Part shown: positions 43,190-51,298 of the stretch, piece by piece
Position numbering within the stretch: position 1 is the stretch's first letter
Layout: each line of letters starts with the position of its first letter
Translations under genes and position numbers: made by a program
DNA from: Streptomyces sp. JJ36
GTDB taxonomy: Bacteria > Actinomycetota > Actinomycetes > Streptomycetales > Streptomycetaceae
Length of the DNA: 64,000 nt
Direction: 5' to 3'
NCBI RefSeq assembly: GCF_021696945.1
Contig: NZ_JACYHE010000012.1
Coordinates: 59,230 to 123,229, forward strand
Notes under the pieces: generated by a model
What the model was told of the DNA's origin: nothing
What the model saw: the letters and a program-made list of their open reading frames with translations, nothing else
Databases searched by the model: none

Positions 43190-44665
43190 TCAGGCGCGTA
43201 CCGGCTGCGGCTCCACCCAGGCGTCGTGCGCGAGGTTGACCAGCCGGGCCACGATCCGCGGATGCCGTGCGGCGACGTCGTGCCGCTCCCCCGGGTCCGT
43301 CCGCAGGTTGTAGAGCTCGACCTGCCAGCGCGCGTCCGGCACCGAGCGGTCCCGGCCGGGGGCGAACCGGACCAGCTTCCAGTCGCCCTGCCGCACCGCC
43401 TCGCAGACCTGCAGCCCGCGGCCGTGGTCGGCGCGCTGCGAGTGGCGGGTGGCGTGCGGGTCGTTGCGGTACCAGTAGAGATACCGGTGCGGACGGGCGT
43501 CGCCCCCGCCGAGGAGCCCGGTGAGGGAGACGCCGTCGATGTTTCCGGGCACGCGGGCGCCGGCCAGCTCGGCCACGGTGGGCAGCACGTCGGTGAGCGG
43601 TGTGGCACGGTCGGTCTCGCTGCCGGGCTCGATCCGGCCCGGCGCCCAGGCGATGAGCGGCACCCGGATGCCGCCCTCGTAGAGGTTGCGCTTGTTGCCG
43701 CGGAGGCCGCCGGCGGCGGCGAACCGCGCGGGGTCGACCCGGCCCTCGTCGTGCGGGCCGTTGTCGCTGCTGACCAGCAGGATGGTGTCCCGGTCGGCGC
43801 CCTTGGCACGCAGCAGGTCGACCATGGCCCCGACGGAGGCGTCGAGGTGGGAGACCTGGGCGGCGTGGCCCTTGTTCGCCTGGGTCCAGGGGCGGGTGGC
43901 GTAGCCGGCCTGCTCCAGCCGGCGGCTCGGGGCGTGCGGGACGTTCGGGGCGAAGTAGAGCAGGAAGGGGTCGTCCCCGCCGGCGTGCCGCTCCAGGAAG
44001 TCCAGCGCCCGTTCGTGGAAGAGGTCCGGGGCGTAGGTGCCGCGGCGGCCGTTCGCGTTGGCAGGCAGCGCCACCCGTTCGGCGTTGTGCCACAGCGCGT
44101 CCGGGTGGTAGTCGTGCGCGGCGCCGTGGGCGATGTAGCCGTAGAACTCCTCGAAGCCCCGGCTGTTCGGGTGACTGGGCTGGTGGGGCTCCTCCGGCCC
44201 GAAGCCCCACTTGCCCACGCAGGCCGTCCGGTAGCCGCGTTCCCGCAGCAGCTCCGCGAAGGTGGTGTCGTCGTCGCCTATGGAGGCCTGCGGGCCCTGG
44301 AAGGGGTTGGTGCGCACGGCGGCGTGCCCGCTGTGCAGCCCGGTCAGCAGCGAGCAGCGGGACGGGGCGCAGACCGGCGCCGGTGCGTACGCCTGGGTGA
44401 ACCGCATCCCCTCGGCGGCAAGTTCGTCGAGCCGCGGGGTGGTGATCAGGCGCTGGCCGTACGAGCCCAGCTCCCCGTACCCGAGGTCGTCGGCGAGGAC
44501 GACGATGACGTTCGGGGGGCGGACACTGGCCTCGGCGGACGGTGAGTCCGACGACTCGTCGTCGGTGCCGGCGGCGATCGCGGTGACGGCGGCGGTGGCC
44601 CCGGCCAGGCCGAGAGCCGCTCCGGCCGCGGCGACGAACTTCCGGCGGCTGGTGGTGGCGTGCAC
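43190..44665 (-). CDS. Secreted (Tat) sulfatase, arylsulfatase family
   Basis: 491 residues, GTG 44665 with AAGGAG 10 nt upstream. A twin-arginine signal (TSRRKFVAAAGAALGLAGAT) indicates export folded. Sulfatase metal motif NVIVVLADDLGYGELG and the formylglycine signature VCAPSRCSLLTG (CxPSR: Cys modified) are present, with GKWGFG, VSSDNGPHDE and LYNLRTDPGERHDVA. It cleaves sulfate esters outside the cell. A dedicated activating enzyme (FGE) is not adjacent. The upstream region carries an AT-rich palindrome (44829-44844). Confidence 0.94.
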   Translation of the reverse strand: MHATTSRRKFVAAAGAALGLAGATAAVTAIAAGTDDESSDSPSAEASVRPPNVIVVLADDLGYGELGSYGQRLITTPRLDELAAEGMRFTQAYAPAPVCAPSRCSLLTGLHSGHAAVRTNPFQGPQASIGDDDTTFAELLRERGYRTACVGKWGFGPEEPHQPSHPNSRGFEEFYGYIAHGAAHDYHPDALWHNAERVALPANANGRRGTYAPDLFHERALDFLERHAGGDDPFLLYFAPNVPHAPSRRLEQAGYATRPWTQANKGHAAQVSHLDASVGAMVDLLRAKGADRDTILLVSSDNGPHDEGRVDPARFAAAGGLRGNKRNLYEGGIRVPLIAWAPGRIEPGSETDRATPLTDVLPTVAELAGARVPGNIDGVSLTGLLGGGDARPHRYLYWYRNDPHATRHSQRADHGRGLQVCEAVRQGDWKLVRFAPGRDRSVPDARWQVELYNLRTDPGERHDVAARHPRIVARLVNLAHDAWVEPQPVRA

Positions 44666-44991
44666 GGGGGGGTGGCTCCTTCAGACGGTGCTGAGGGATC
44701 ATCTTGGCCCAGCCGGAGGGGTGCTCCGTTCCCACCGGGCGGCGCCCGCGCACCGGTCCGCGCCGTCACCACCGCCCCCACCTGCGGGGACGCGAAGCGT
44801 GACGGCGCGGAGCACCGGTACAGGGACCATACATCGATATGTATTGGTTATGGGACTACCGCCCGGATTCCGTCGATCCGGGGCGGTGCCGCCACGGACC
44901 ACCGCCGGAATGTCCCGTTGCGCGGCGTTCATGCGTGAGGTCACCGCGACTGGCCCTGCGCTGCCACCCGTTCGGGCCGGGGCGCACCCGC
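44666..44991. other. 326-bp intergenic region upstream of the sulfatase
   Basis: No gene is supported. It holds the AT-rich palindrome 44829-44844 and, at the permease stop, a small hairpin CACCCGC-TCA-GCGGGTG (about 44985-45001). Confidence 0.6.
44829..44844 (-). promoter_or_regulatory. Inverted repeat ATACAT-CGAT-ATGTAT, probable operator
   Basis: 6-bp perfect arms in one of the most AT-rich spots of the window, about 165 bp upstream of the sulfatase start. GntR and similar regulators often bind such sites. CATAAC/TACATA on the minus strand are -10 candidates. Confidence 0.45.
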
Positions 44992-46554
44992 TCAGCGGGT
45001 GGCCGCGGGGGCGCTCTCGGGGTGCGCCGGGGGCGGCTGGGAGCCCGGCTCGGCGTGCGGCTCCATCGGGTGTGCGACGGTCTGCTCTTCCGCCCGGCGC
45101 CCGCCGAGGTGGTTGAAGAGGAAGTTGAGGACGATGGCCGCGAGGCAGCCGGTGGAGATGCCGGAGTCCAGGACGATGCGCGCGCTCTCCGGGAAGGAGT
45201 GGTAGAAGCCCTCCGCGGTGATGGGGATGATGCCGACGGCCAGCGAGACCGCTACGACCACCACGTTGCTGTCCCGGTCCAGGCCCGCCCTCACCAGCGT
45301 CTGGATGCCGCTGGCGGCGACCGAGCCGAAGAGCACCACACCCGCCCCGCCCAGCACCGGCAGCGGGACGGCGGCGATGAGCGCGGCCGCGACCGGGCAG
45401 AGGCCCATCAGCACCAGGATGGCGCCGCCGGCGGCGACCACGAAGCGGCTGCGCACCCGGGTCATCGCCACCAGGCCGATGTTCTGTGCGAAGGCGCTGC
45501 AGGTGAAGCCGTTGAAGAAGGGGCTGACGAAGGAGCCCAGGGTGTCGGCGCGCAGGCCGGCCGCGATCGTCTTCTCGTCCGCCGGGCGGTCCACGATCTC
45601 GCCCAGCGCCAGCATGTCGGCGGTGGACTCCGTCATCGACACCACCATGACGATGCAGATCGAGATGATCGCGGCCGGCGAGAACTGCGGGGCGCCGAAG
45701 TGGAAGGGCGTCGGGAAGCCCACCACGTCCGCCTCTCCGAGCGCGGAGAAGTCGGTCAGGCCGGCCGGTATCGCCAGCAGCGTCCCGATGACCAGACCGA
45801 GCAGCACCGCGATCTGCTTGACGAAGCCGCCGGTGAAACGGCGCAGCAGCAGCACGGTCACCAGCGTCACCGCCGCCATGGCGATGTTCGCGGCCGCGCC
45901 GTAGTCGTCGGCCTGCGCGTCCCCGCCCTGGGCCCAGTTGAAGGCGACCGGCAGCAGCGAGATGCCGATCAGGGTGATGACGGTGCCCGTGACGACGGGC
46001 GGGAAGAAGCGGACGAGTTTGCCGAAGTACGGCGCGAGGAGGAAGCCGAGGGCCCCGGCGACCATCACGGCGCCGAAGATGACCGGGAGCGCGTCCCCGG
46101 GCTCCTCGGAGCCGACGATGGCGAGCATGGGCGCCACGCCGGCGAAGGTGACACCGTTGACGAAGGGCAGCCGGGCGCCGATCCGCCAGACGCCCAGCGT
46201 CTGGAGCAGGGTGGCGATGCCCGCCGTGAACAGGCTGGCGCCCATGAGGAAGGTGAGCTCGGCCGTCGAGAGGCCGACGGCCACGCCCACCACGAGCGGG
46301 GGCGCCACGACGCCCGCGTACATGGCGGCCACATGCTGGAGACCGGTGGTGACGAGCCGGAGCGGCGGCAGCGTCTCGTCGACGGGGTGCTTGCCGGGGG
46401 CGGAGGCACGGTCCGGGGCCGGGGCTCCCCCGTCCGGCGGGTGCTCTCCGGCGGGCGCGCCGCTCGCGTCGCGGGCGCCCCCGTCCGGGGCGTCGGGTTC
46501 CGGGGTGCCGTCGGGGGTGGTGCCTTGCGCGGTGAACCTGGGCGTCTCGGCCAC
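44992..46554 (-). CDS. NCS2 nucleobase permease (urate/xanthine type)
   Basis: 520 residues, GTG 46554 with GGAGG 8 nt upstream. About 12-14 membrane segments start at residue 67 (LRLVTTGLQHVAAMYAGVVAPP). Family motifs: TESTADMLALGEIV and QNIGLVAMTRVRSRFV (the QNxGxxxxTRxxSR signature). The first 60 residues and the last 30 are Pro/Ala-rich tails. Urate/xanthine members (UacT, PucJK) share these motifs; placement next to 8-oxoguanine deaminase and urate oxidase supports purine uptake. Confidence 0.93.
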   Translation of the reverse strand: MAETPRFTAQGTTPDGTPEPDAPDGGARDASGAPAGEHPPDGGAPAPDRASAPGKHPVDETLPPLRLVTTGLQHVAAMYAGVVAPPLVVGVAVGLSTAELTFLMGASLFTAGIATLLQTLGVWRIGARLPFVNGVTFAGVAPMLAIVGSEEPGDALPVIFGAVMVAGALGFLLAPYFGKLVRFFPPVVTGTVITLIGISLLPVAFNWAQGGDAQADDYGAAANIAMAAVTLVTVLLLRRFTGGFVKQIAVLLGLVIGTLLAIPAGLTDFSALGEADVVGFPTPFHFGAPQFSPAAIISICIVMVVSMTESTADMLALGEIVDRPADEKTIAAGLRADTLGSFVSPFFNGFTCSAFAQNIGLVAMTRVRSRFVVAAGGAILVLMGLCPVAAALIAAVPLPVLGGAGVVLFGSVAASGIQTLVRAGLDRDSNVVVVAVSLAVGIIPITAEGFYHSFPESARIVLDSGISTGCLAAIVLNFLFNHLGGRRAEEQTVAHPMEPHAEPGSQPPPAHPESAPAATR

Positions 46555-46858
46555 GGGCGGTTCCTCCTGTCGGTGGACGTGTGCCGGGGTGGCACGCGGT
46601 TTCAGGGAGGTCGTGCTGCGTCGTGCGTGGGGGGCAAGGTCCTGCTGGGTGTGCGGTTGCGGTGTCCCGTCGCGCCCTGGTCGTGCGGGCCGCTCCCGGG
46701 ACCGGCCGGGGCCGGTCCCGGGAGCGGTGCCCGAGCATCCCGCTCGGATGCCCGGGTTCCGGCCGGGAGCCGTCCCTCCCGGCCGGAGCTGCGGGGCCGT
46801 CGTACGACGGCGGGTGCCGTACGCCGCTGCGGTACGGCGGCGGTGCCGGTACGCCCGG
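46555..46858. other. 304-bp intergenic region with stacked hairpins
   Basis: No gene. Contains the 18-bp inverted repeat at 46690-46727, then GCATCC-N5-GGATGC, the palindrome CCGTCGTACGACGG and a GCCGTAC...GTACGGC pair, all within 170 bp downstream of the 8-oxoguanine deaminase stop. Confidence 0.7.
46690..46727 (-). terminator. Perfect 18-bp inverted repeat after 8-oxoguanine deaminase gene
   Basis: CCGCTCCCGGGACCGGCC at 46690-46707 and its exact complement at 46710-46727 are separated by two bases. Probably a strong factor-independent stop. Confidence 0.65.
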
Positions 46859-48244
46859 TCAGCGGGCGCCGTCGGCGATACGGGCGAGGCGCCGTGCCTC
46901 GTCCCGGGTGCTGCGGGCGATCGCGTCCTCGTCGGCGGTGACCAGGCGGCCGTCCTCGACCACCGGCCGGCCGTTCACCAGGGAGAGCGTCACCGGCGCG
47001 GCGGCCCCCAGGACGAGGGCGGCGACCGGGTCGGCGATGGAGGAGTGGCCGAGGCCGTCGAGCTTCCAGAGCACCAGGTCGGCCAGCTTGCCGGCCTCCA
47101 GCGAGCCGATCTCCGCGGTGCGGCCCAGCACCCGGGCGCCGCCGCGGGTGCCCAGCCGGAGCGCCTGACGGACGTTCAGCGCCTTCTCCCGGTGCTCGCC
47201 GAGGCGGTTGACGAGGAGGGCGTTGCGCAGCTCGGTGTGCAGCTCGCCGGACTCGTTGGAGGCGGTGCCGTCCACCCCGAGCCCGACCGGGACACCGCTC
47301 GCCAGCATGTCCGGGACCCGGGCGATGCCCGCGGCGAGCCGGGCGTTGGAGGAGGGGCAGTGCGCGACACCGGTGCCGGTGCGGGCGAAGGCAGCGATGT
47401 CGGAGTCGTTCATGTGGACGCAGTGCGCCATCCACACGTCCTCGCCGAGCCAGCCGGTGGAGTCCAGATAGTCGGTGGGCCCCTTGCCGAAGAGCTCGTG
47501 GCAGAACTTCTCCTCCTCGACCGTCTCCGAGCCGTGCGTGTGCAGCCGTACGCCCTTGCGGCGGGCGAGCACGGCCGCCTCCCGGAGCAGCTCGGTGGTC
47601 ACGGAGAACGGCGAGCACGGTGCCACGGCGATGTGCAGCATGGACCCGAAGGAGGCGTCGTGGTGGCGGTCGACCGCCTCCTCCGTGGCGCGCAGCGCGT
47701 CCTCGGTGCTCTCCACCGCGAAGTCCGGCGGCAGGCCGCCGTCCGACTCGCCGCGGTCCATGGAGCCGCGGGCCGCGGTGAAGCGCACGCCCATGTCGCG
47801 GGCGGCCCGGATCTCGGCGCCGAGCAGATCGCCGGCGCCCTGCGGGAAGACGTAGTGGTGGTCCATGGCGGTGGTGACGCCGCCACGGGCCATCATCGCC
47901 AGCGAGCCCTGGGCCGCGGCGTGCACCATCTGCTCGTCGATGCGCGCCCAGACCGGATAGAGCGTCACCAGCCAGTTGAAGAGGTTGCAGTCCTGGGCGA
48001 GACCGCGGGTGATCCACTGGTAGAAGTGGTGGTGGGTGTTGACCAGTCCGGGGGTGGCCAGATGGCCGGTGCCGTCCACGCGCCGTACGACGCCGTCGAG
48101 TCCCCCGGGCGCCGGGCCGGCTCCCACGGACTCGATGCGGTGGTCCGCGACGACGACGTGCCCGGAGGCGTACTCGGTGTCCTCGGCGTCGACGGTGGCG
48201 ACGGCGCAGTTCTCGATGACGATGCGCTCTGCTCGGTCTGCCAT
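46859..48244 (-). CDS. 8-oxoguanine deaminase
   Basis: 461 residues, ATG 48244 with GAGG 6 nt upstream. Amidohydrolase metal motifs: LVNTHHHFYQWITRGLAQDC, HTHGSETVEEEKFC, MAHCVHMNDSDI, and LGVDGTASNESGEL; the sequence NLFNWLVTLYPVWARID is typical of 8-oxoguanine deaminases rather than cytosine or chlorotriazine deaminases. It converts 8-oxoguanine to urate plus ammonia, feeding urate oxidase without xanthine dehydrogenase. Confidence 0.9.
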   Translation of the reverse strand: MADRAERIVIENCAVATVDAEDTEYASGHVVVADHRIESVGAGPAPGGLDGVVRRVDGTGHLATPGLVNTHHHFYQWITRGLAQDCNLFNWLVTLYPVWARIDEQMVHAAAQGSLAMMARGGVTTAMDHHYVFPQGAGDLLGAEIRAARDMGVRFTAARGSMDRGESDGGLPPDFAVESTEDALRATEEAVDRHHDASFGSMLHIAVAPCSPFSVTTELLREAAVLARRKGVRLHTHGSETVEEEKFCHELFGKGPTDYLDSTGWLGEDVWMAHCVHMNDSDIAAFARTGTGVAHCPSSNARLAAGIARVPDMLASGVPVGLGVDGTASNESGELHTELRNALLVNRLGEHREKALNVRQALRLGTRGGARVLGRTAEIGSLEAGKLADLVLWKLDGLGHSSIADPVAALVLGAAAPVTLSLVNGRPVVEDGRLVTADEDAIARSTRDEARRLARIADGAR

Positions 48245-48400
48245 GGTGGTCCTCGTTCTGTGTTCGGCGTCGGGACTCCCCGCCGTCGGCCGGGGAGGGG
48301 CACGGCAGGGCCCGTGAGGTGAGTGCCGGAGCCGGCGGGGCAGTTGACAGGACTGCCCCCACCGTTACCGCTCCGGGTGCCGAAAGGGTGGGTTTCGCGG

Positions 48401-49357
48401 TCAGAGGTTCGTGATGTCCACCGGGATGCGCTGCTCGGCGCCGTCCCGGAGGACGGTGGCCTCGATCAGGCCGTACGGCCGGTCGGCCGCGTAGTAGACG
48501 GCGCCGTCGGCGGCCTCGTTCTTCAGCCCGAAGGGCTCCAGGTCCACCCGGAAGTGGTGCTTGTTCGGCATGGAGAAGCGGATCTCCTCCACCTCCGCGC
48601 GGCTGTTGATCACCCGGGCGCCCATCTGGTAGAGCGTCTGCTGGAGGGAGAGGGAGTAGGTCTCGGCGAAGGCGTGCAGCATGTGCTTCTTCACCTCCGC
48701 GTACGACCGGTCCCAGTTCGGCATCCGCGTCTCCGGGCCGGACCAGCCGTGCCGCCAGACGGCGGCGACCTCGGTGGCGAGGATGCGGTCGTAGTCCTCC
48801 TTCAGCGTGGTGTAGCGGTCCTTGAGGTAGCCCCAGAACTCCGAGTTGGTGGAGTTGAGGACGGTCAGGCCGCTGAGTCCGGAGAGCACCTCGAAGCGCT
48901 CGCCGTCGAAGGTGATCTGGGCGGTGCGGGTCTCCTGGCCGGTGCGGACGAAGGAGTGCTGCACCTGGTCGGCGCCGATGAACTTCGAGTTGGCCTCCGA
49001 GGTGGCGATCCGCTCCCAGGCGTACTCCTCGATGCGGATGCGGGCCCGGTGGATCGGCTCCTGGCTGGTCACGAAGTGCCGGGCCAGGTGGACGCCGAAC
49101 TGCTCGGCCGACTCGATGCCGTGCTCCTTTGCGAAGGCGAACACGGTGTTCTTGGTGGTGTCCGTCGGCAGGACGTTCGCGTTGGAGCCGGAGTAGTGGA
49201 CGTCCTCCATGTCGCCGGAGAGCGCGACCGAGACGTTCAGGTCCTTGATGTGGTGGGTGTCGCCGTCGCGCGTGATCTTGACGACCCGGTTCTCCGCCTT
49301 GCCGTACTGGTTCTGGCCCAGGACGACCGGGCGGGCCGGGCGGGACATAGCGGTCAT
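48401..49357 (-). CDS. pucL: Urate oxidase (uricase)
   Basis: 318 residues from the ATG at 49357 (MTAMSRPARP; a second ATG is at 49348). Family motifs: LGQNQYGKAENRVVKITR (catalytic Lys), VLPTDTTKNTVFAFAKEHG (Thr), HSFVRTGQETR, LNSTNSEFWGYLKDRYTTL, and MPNKHHFRVDLEPFGL (His). It oxidises urate to 5-hydroxyisourate with O2, releasing hydrogen peroxide. Third gene of uraD-uraH-pucL; 7 nt after uraH. Confidence 0.96.
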   Translation of the reverse strand: MTAMSRPARPVVLGQNQYGKAENRVVKITRDGDTHHIKDLNVSVALSGDMEDVHYSGSNANVLPTDTTKNTVFAFAKEHGIESAEQFGVHLARHFVTSQEPIHRARIRIEEYAWERIATSEANSKFIGADQVQHSFVRTGQETRTAQITFDGERFEVLSGLSGLTVLNSTNSEFWGYLKDRYTTLKEDYDRILATEVAAVWRHGWSGPETRMPNWDRSYAEVKKHMLHAFAETYSLSLQQTLYQMGARVINSRAEVEEIRFSMPNKHHFRVDLEPFGLKNEAADGAVYYAADRPYGLIEATVLRDGAEQRIPVDITNL

Positions 49358-49364
49358 GTTCGTG

Positions 49365-49799
49365 TCAGCTCCCTCGGTACACGGAGTAGCCGAACGGGTT
49401 GAGCAGCAGCGGTACGTGGTAGTGCTCACCCGGGACGACCGCGAAGACGATGGTCACCTCGGGGAAGAAACTGCCACTTTCCCTTCCTTGGGGGGCGCTG
49501 TCCCTTACGCGGGGGGCGTCCTGCTTTTCCTCGGCTTGCGGTGCTCGCGCGGCGTGGCCGGCGAAGTACGGCTCGACCTCGAAGCGGAGCCGTACGTGCG
49601 TGGTGCCCTCCGGCAGGACCGGAAGGTCTTTGCAGCGCCCGTCCGCGTCGGTCTGCGACGCGCCGTGCGCGGCCCAGTCACCGTCGCCGCCCGCACGGAC
49701 GGACAGCGCGACGGCCACACCCCCGGCGGGGCGGCCCACACTGGTGTCCAGGATGTGCGTGGACACGGAGGCGGTGGTGCCGGCGTGCTCGGTGCTCAT
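49365..49799 (-). CDS. uraH: 5-Hydroxyisourate hydrolase
   Basis: 144 residues. Transthyretin-like fold: VSTHILDTSVGRPAGGVAV (active-site His), LRFEVEPYF, FFPEVTIVFAVVPGEHYHVP and the invariant C-terminal tetrapeptide YRGS. A 25-residue insertion (from HAARAPQAEEKQ to GRESGS) between strands makes it longer than the usual 110-120 residues; actinomycete homologues vary here. It hydrolyses the urate-oxidase product to OHCU. Starts 4 nt after uraD. Confidence 0.95.
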   Translation of the reverse strand: MSTEHAGTTASVSTHILDTSVGRPAGGVAVALSVRAGGDGDWAAHGASQTDADGRCKDLPVLPEGTTHVRLRFEVEPYFAGHAARAPQAEEKQDAPRVRDSAPQGRESGSFFPEVTIVFAVVPGEHYHVPLLLNPFGYSVYRGS

Positions 49800-49802
49800 G
49801 GC

Positions 49803-50330
49803 TCAGGCTCCTTCGTGCGCTGCGGGTGCCTCCCGGGCGAGGCGGGTCAGCCGGATGCGGTTGATCTTCACCAGTTCGTCGCGTACGTTCTCCCGCTCGC
49901 GCTCCGGCGGGTTGCCGAGGCGCTCGCGGAGCGCGTCCCGCATCTGCTCACCGGAGAGGCCGGTGGCGCAGATCAGGAAGACGTGACCGAACCGCTCCTG
50001 GTAGGCCAGGTTCAGTTCCAGCATCTCCGCCCTGAGCTCCTCGGAGGCCCCGGACATGCCCCGCTGCTCCCGTGCGGAGGCCGGGTCGCCCGGCTTCGGG
50101 CGGCCGATCGGCGGGTGTGCCGCCATGGCCTCCGCGAGGTCCTCCGCGGTCAGCTCCGCCATGGCGGCGTCGCTGGCGGCGAAGAGGGCCGCCGGGTCGG
50201 CGTACGGACGCCGGGAGAGCACCCCGCTCCCCCAGGCGGACGAGGCGCAGACCTCGGCGAGTGCGGCCCGGGCCGCGCTCTCCTCGGCGGTGTTGAACCA
50301 GGTCAGACCTGGTGTCGGAGTCGAAGTCAC
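49803..50330 (-). CDS. uraD: OHCU decarboxylase
   Basis: 175 residues, GTG 50330 with GGAGG 6 nt upstream. The catalytic His is in MAAHPPIGRP, followed by EQRGMSGAS, LELNLAYQERFGHVFLICATGLS and LVKINRIRLTRLA, matching the family. It decarboxylates 2-oxo-4-hydroxy-4-carboxy-5-ureidoimidazoline to S-allantoin, the last step before allantoinase. First gene of the operon; its promoter overlaps the palindrome at 50396-50410. Confidence 0.95.
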   Translation of the reverse strand: MTSTPTPGLTWFNTAEESAARAALAEVCASSAWGSGVLSRRPYADPAALFAASDAAMAELTAEDLAEAMAAHPPIGRPKPGDPASAREQRGMSGASEELRAEMLELNLAYQERFGHVFLICATGLSGEQMRDALRERLGNPPERERENVRDELVKINRIRLTRLAREAPAAHEGA

Positions 50331-50370
50331 GGGGGGCCTCCGAGGCCGTGGTGCTGTTCGGGCTGGGAAC

Positions 50371-50410
50371 AGCTAAGCCCTCCGAGCACACCACGTCAAC
50401 ACTTTGTTGA
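50371..50410 (-). promoter_or_regulatory. uraD operon promoter with palindrome TCAACAAAGTGTTGA
   Basis: Minus strand: palindrome 50410-50396 ends in -35 TTGACG (50394-50399), followed after 17 bp by TTAGCT (50371-50376). The 15-bp palindrome is identical to that at katA (55439-55453). A TTCCGCA half site lies just upstream (50419-50425). Confidence 0.65.
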
Positions 50411-50423
50411 ACTCTGGGTGCGG

Positions 50424-50459
50424 AAAAAACCGCCGCCCGGCATCCGGACGGCGGCGGGA
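50424..50459 (-). terminator. Intrinsic terminator with T6 tract
   Basis: On the minus strand CCGCCGCC...GGCGGCGG forms a stem (50430-50437 with 50450-50457) followed by six T residues (50424-50429). This is the only classical rho-independent terminator seen in the window. It separates the HTH/thiamine-binding pair from the uraD promoter. Confidence 0.8.
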
Positions 50460-50529
50460 GGTGCGTGCCGCGCGGGCACGGGCCGCGCCGCGGGTCCGCC
50501 GCACGGCGCGGGCCCGCGGCGGCATCGGC

Positions 50530-50910
50530 TCAGGAACCGCCCCTGGTGGCGTTCTCCCTGTTCAGATAGTTGTAGACGGTGAAGCGGCTGACCCCCAGCG
50601 CGCTCGCCACCGTCTCCACGCCGTGACGCACGGAGAAGGCCCCGCGGGTCTCCAGGATGCGCACCACCGACTGCTTGGTCTTGCGGTCCAGCTCGGAGAG
50701 CGGCATGCCGTGCCGGCGTTCCAGCTCCGCCAGGATGTGGTCCAGCGAGTCCGACAGGTGCGGCAGCCGCACCGCGACCACGTCCCGCCCCTCCCAGGCC
50801 AGCACGACGTCGTCACCCTCGGCGCGGGCGGGCTCGACCATCTCCCCGCCCATGGCGTCGACCAGCGGCTTCACGGCCGCCACGAACGGGTGATCCCCCG
50901 GGACGCTCAC
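50530..50910 (-). CDS. Helix-turn-helix regulator, HTH_22 (DauR/YheO-like)
   Basis: 126 residues, GTG 50910 overlapping the upstream stop (GTGA). The C-terminal half carries the HTH_22 domain (SELDRKTKQSVVRILETRG then VETVASALGVSRFTVYNYL). The N-terminal half (PFVAAVKPLVDAMGGEMVEP, VVAVRLPHLSDSLDHILAEL) has no PAS domain, so the protein is shorter than YheO-type regulators. It is placed between the urate and glyoxylate genes and may regulate one of them. Confidence 0.85.
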   Translation of the reverse strand: MSVPGDHPFVAAVKPLVDAMGGEMVEPARAEGDDVVLAWEGRDVVAVRLPHLSDSLDHILAELERRHGMPLSELDRKTKQSVVRILETRGAFSVRHGVETVASALGVSRFTVYNYLNRENATRGGS

Positions 50911-51173
50911 GACGCGGCCTCCCCCGGCTCGCCTTCGGACACCACGTTGACCTGCAACGACACCCGGGTCGCACCGGCGTCCAGGGAGCGGCGCAGCATC
51001 GCCGAGACCGCCGCCAGCACCTCTTCCGCGGCACCTTCCGCCGTGTTGCCGAACGGGCCGACGTCGAGCGCGTCCAGCCCCGCGGCCTGCACCGTCTCCC
51101 GTGCCACCACCGCGTGCGGCGGCGGCTCCTCCAGGTCGAACGGTTCCGTCGTGAACTCCACCTTCAATCGCAC
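50907..51173 (-). CDS. Thiamine-binding-protein family (MTH1187/YkoF-like)
   Basis: 88 residues. The pattern GLDALDVGPFGNTAEGAAEE followed by VLAAVSAMLRRSLDAGATRVSLQVNV matches the small MTH1187-like ferredoxin-fold family (DUF77/Thiamine_BP). Ligand binding is not proven for most members. The GTG at 51173 follows TAAGGT by 6 nt (leaderless). It is translationally coupled to the HTH_22 regulator, so it may sense a ligand for it. Confidence 0.75.
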   Translation of the reverse strand: MRLKVEFTTEPFDLEEPPPHAVVARETVQAAGLDALDVGPFGNTAEGAAEEVLAAVSAMLRRSLDAGATRVSLQVNVVSEGEPGEAAS

Positions 51174-51179
51174 AGCCCC

Positions 51180-51185
51180 ACCTTA
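51180..51185 (-). promoter_or_regulatory. -10 element TAAGGT for leaderless thiamine-binding-family gene
   Basis: Minus-strand TAAGGT is 6 nt before the GTG at 51173; no ribosome site is visible. Confidence 0.5.
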
Positions 51186-51246
51186 GGCCCGTACGGGCCC
51201 ACCGGACCCGGCCGCACTTGACAGCACCCGGCACCCGGTAGCACTC

Positions 51247-51282
51247 TTCCAACACGCAGAAACGAACTTCCGCAATACGGAA
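51247..51282 (+). promoter_or_regulatory. Paired AllR-like sites upstream of hyi
   Basis: TTCCAACACGCAGAA at 51247 and TTCCGCAATACGGAA at 51268 are exactly 21 bp apart. The second is a near-perfect palindrome 16 bp before the start codon. TTGACA at 51218-51223 with TAGCAC (15-bp spacer) is a possible promoter. Confidence 0.65.
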
Positions 51283-51298
51283 GGGAGCACCGATCACA

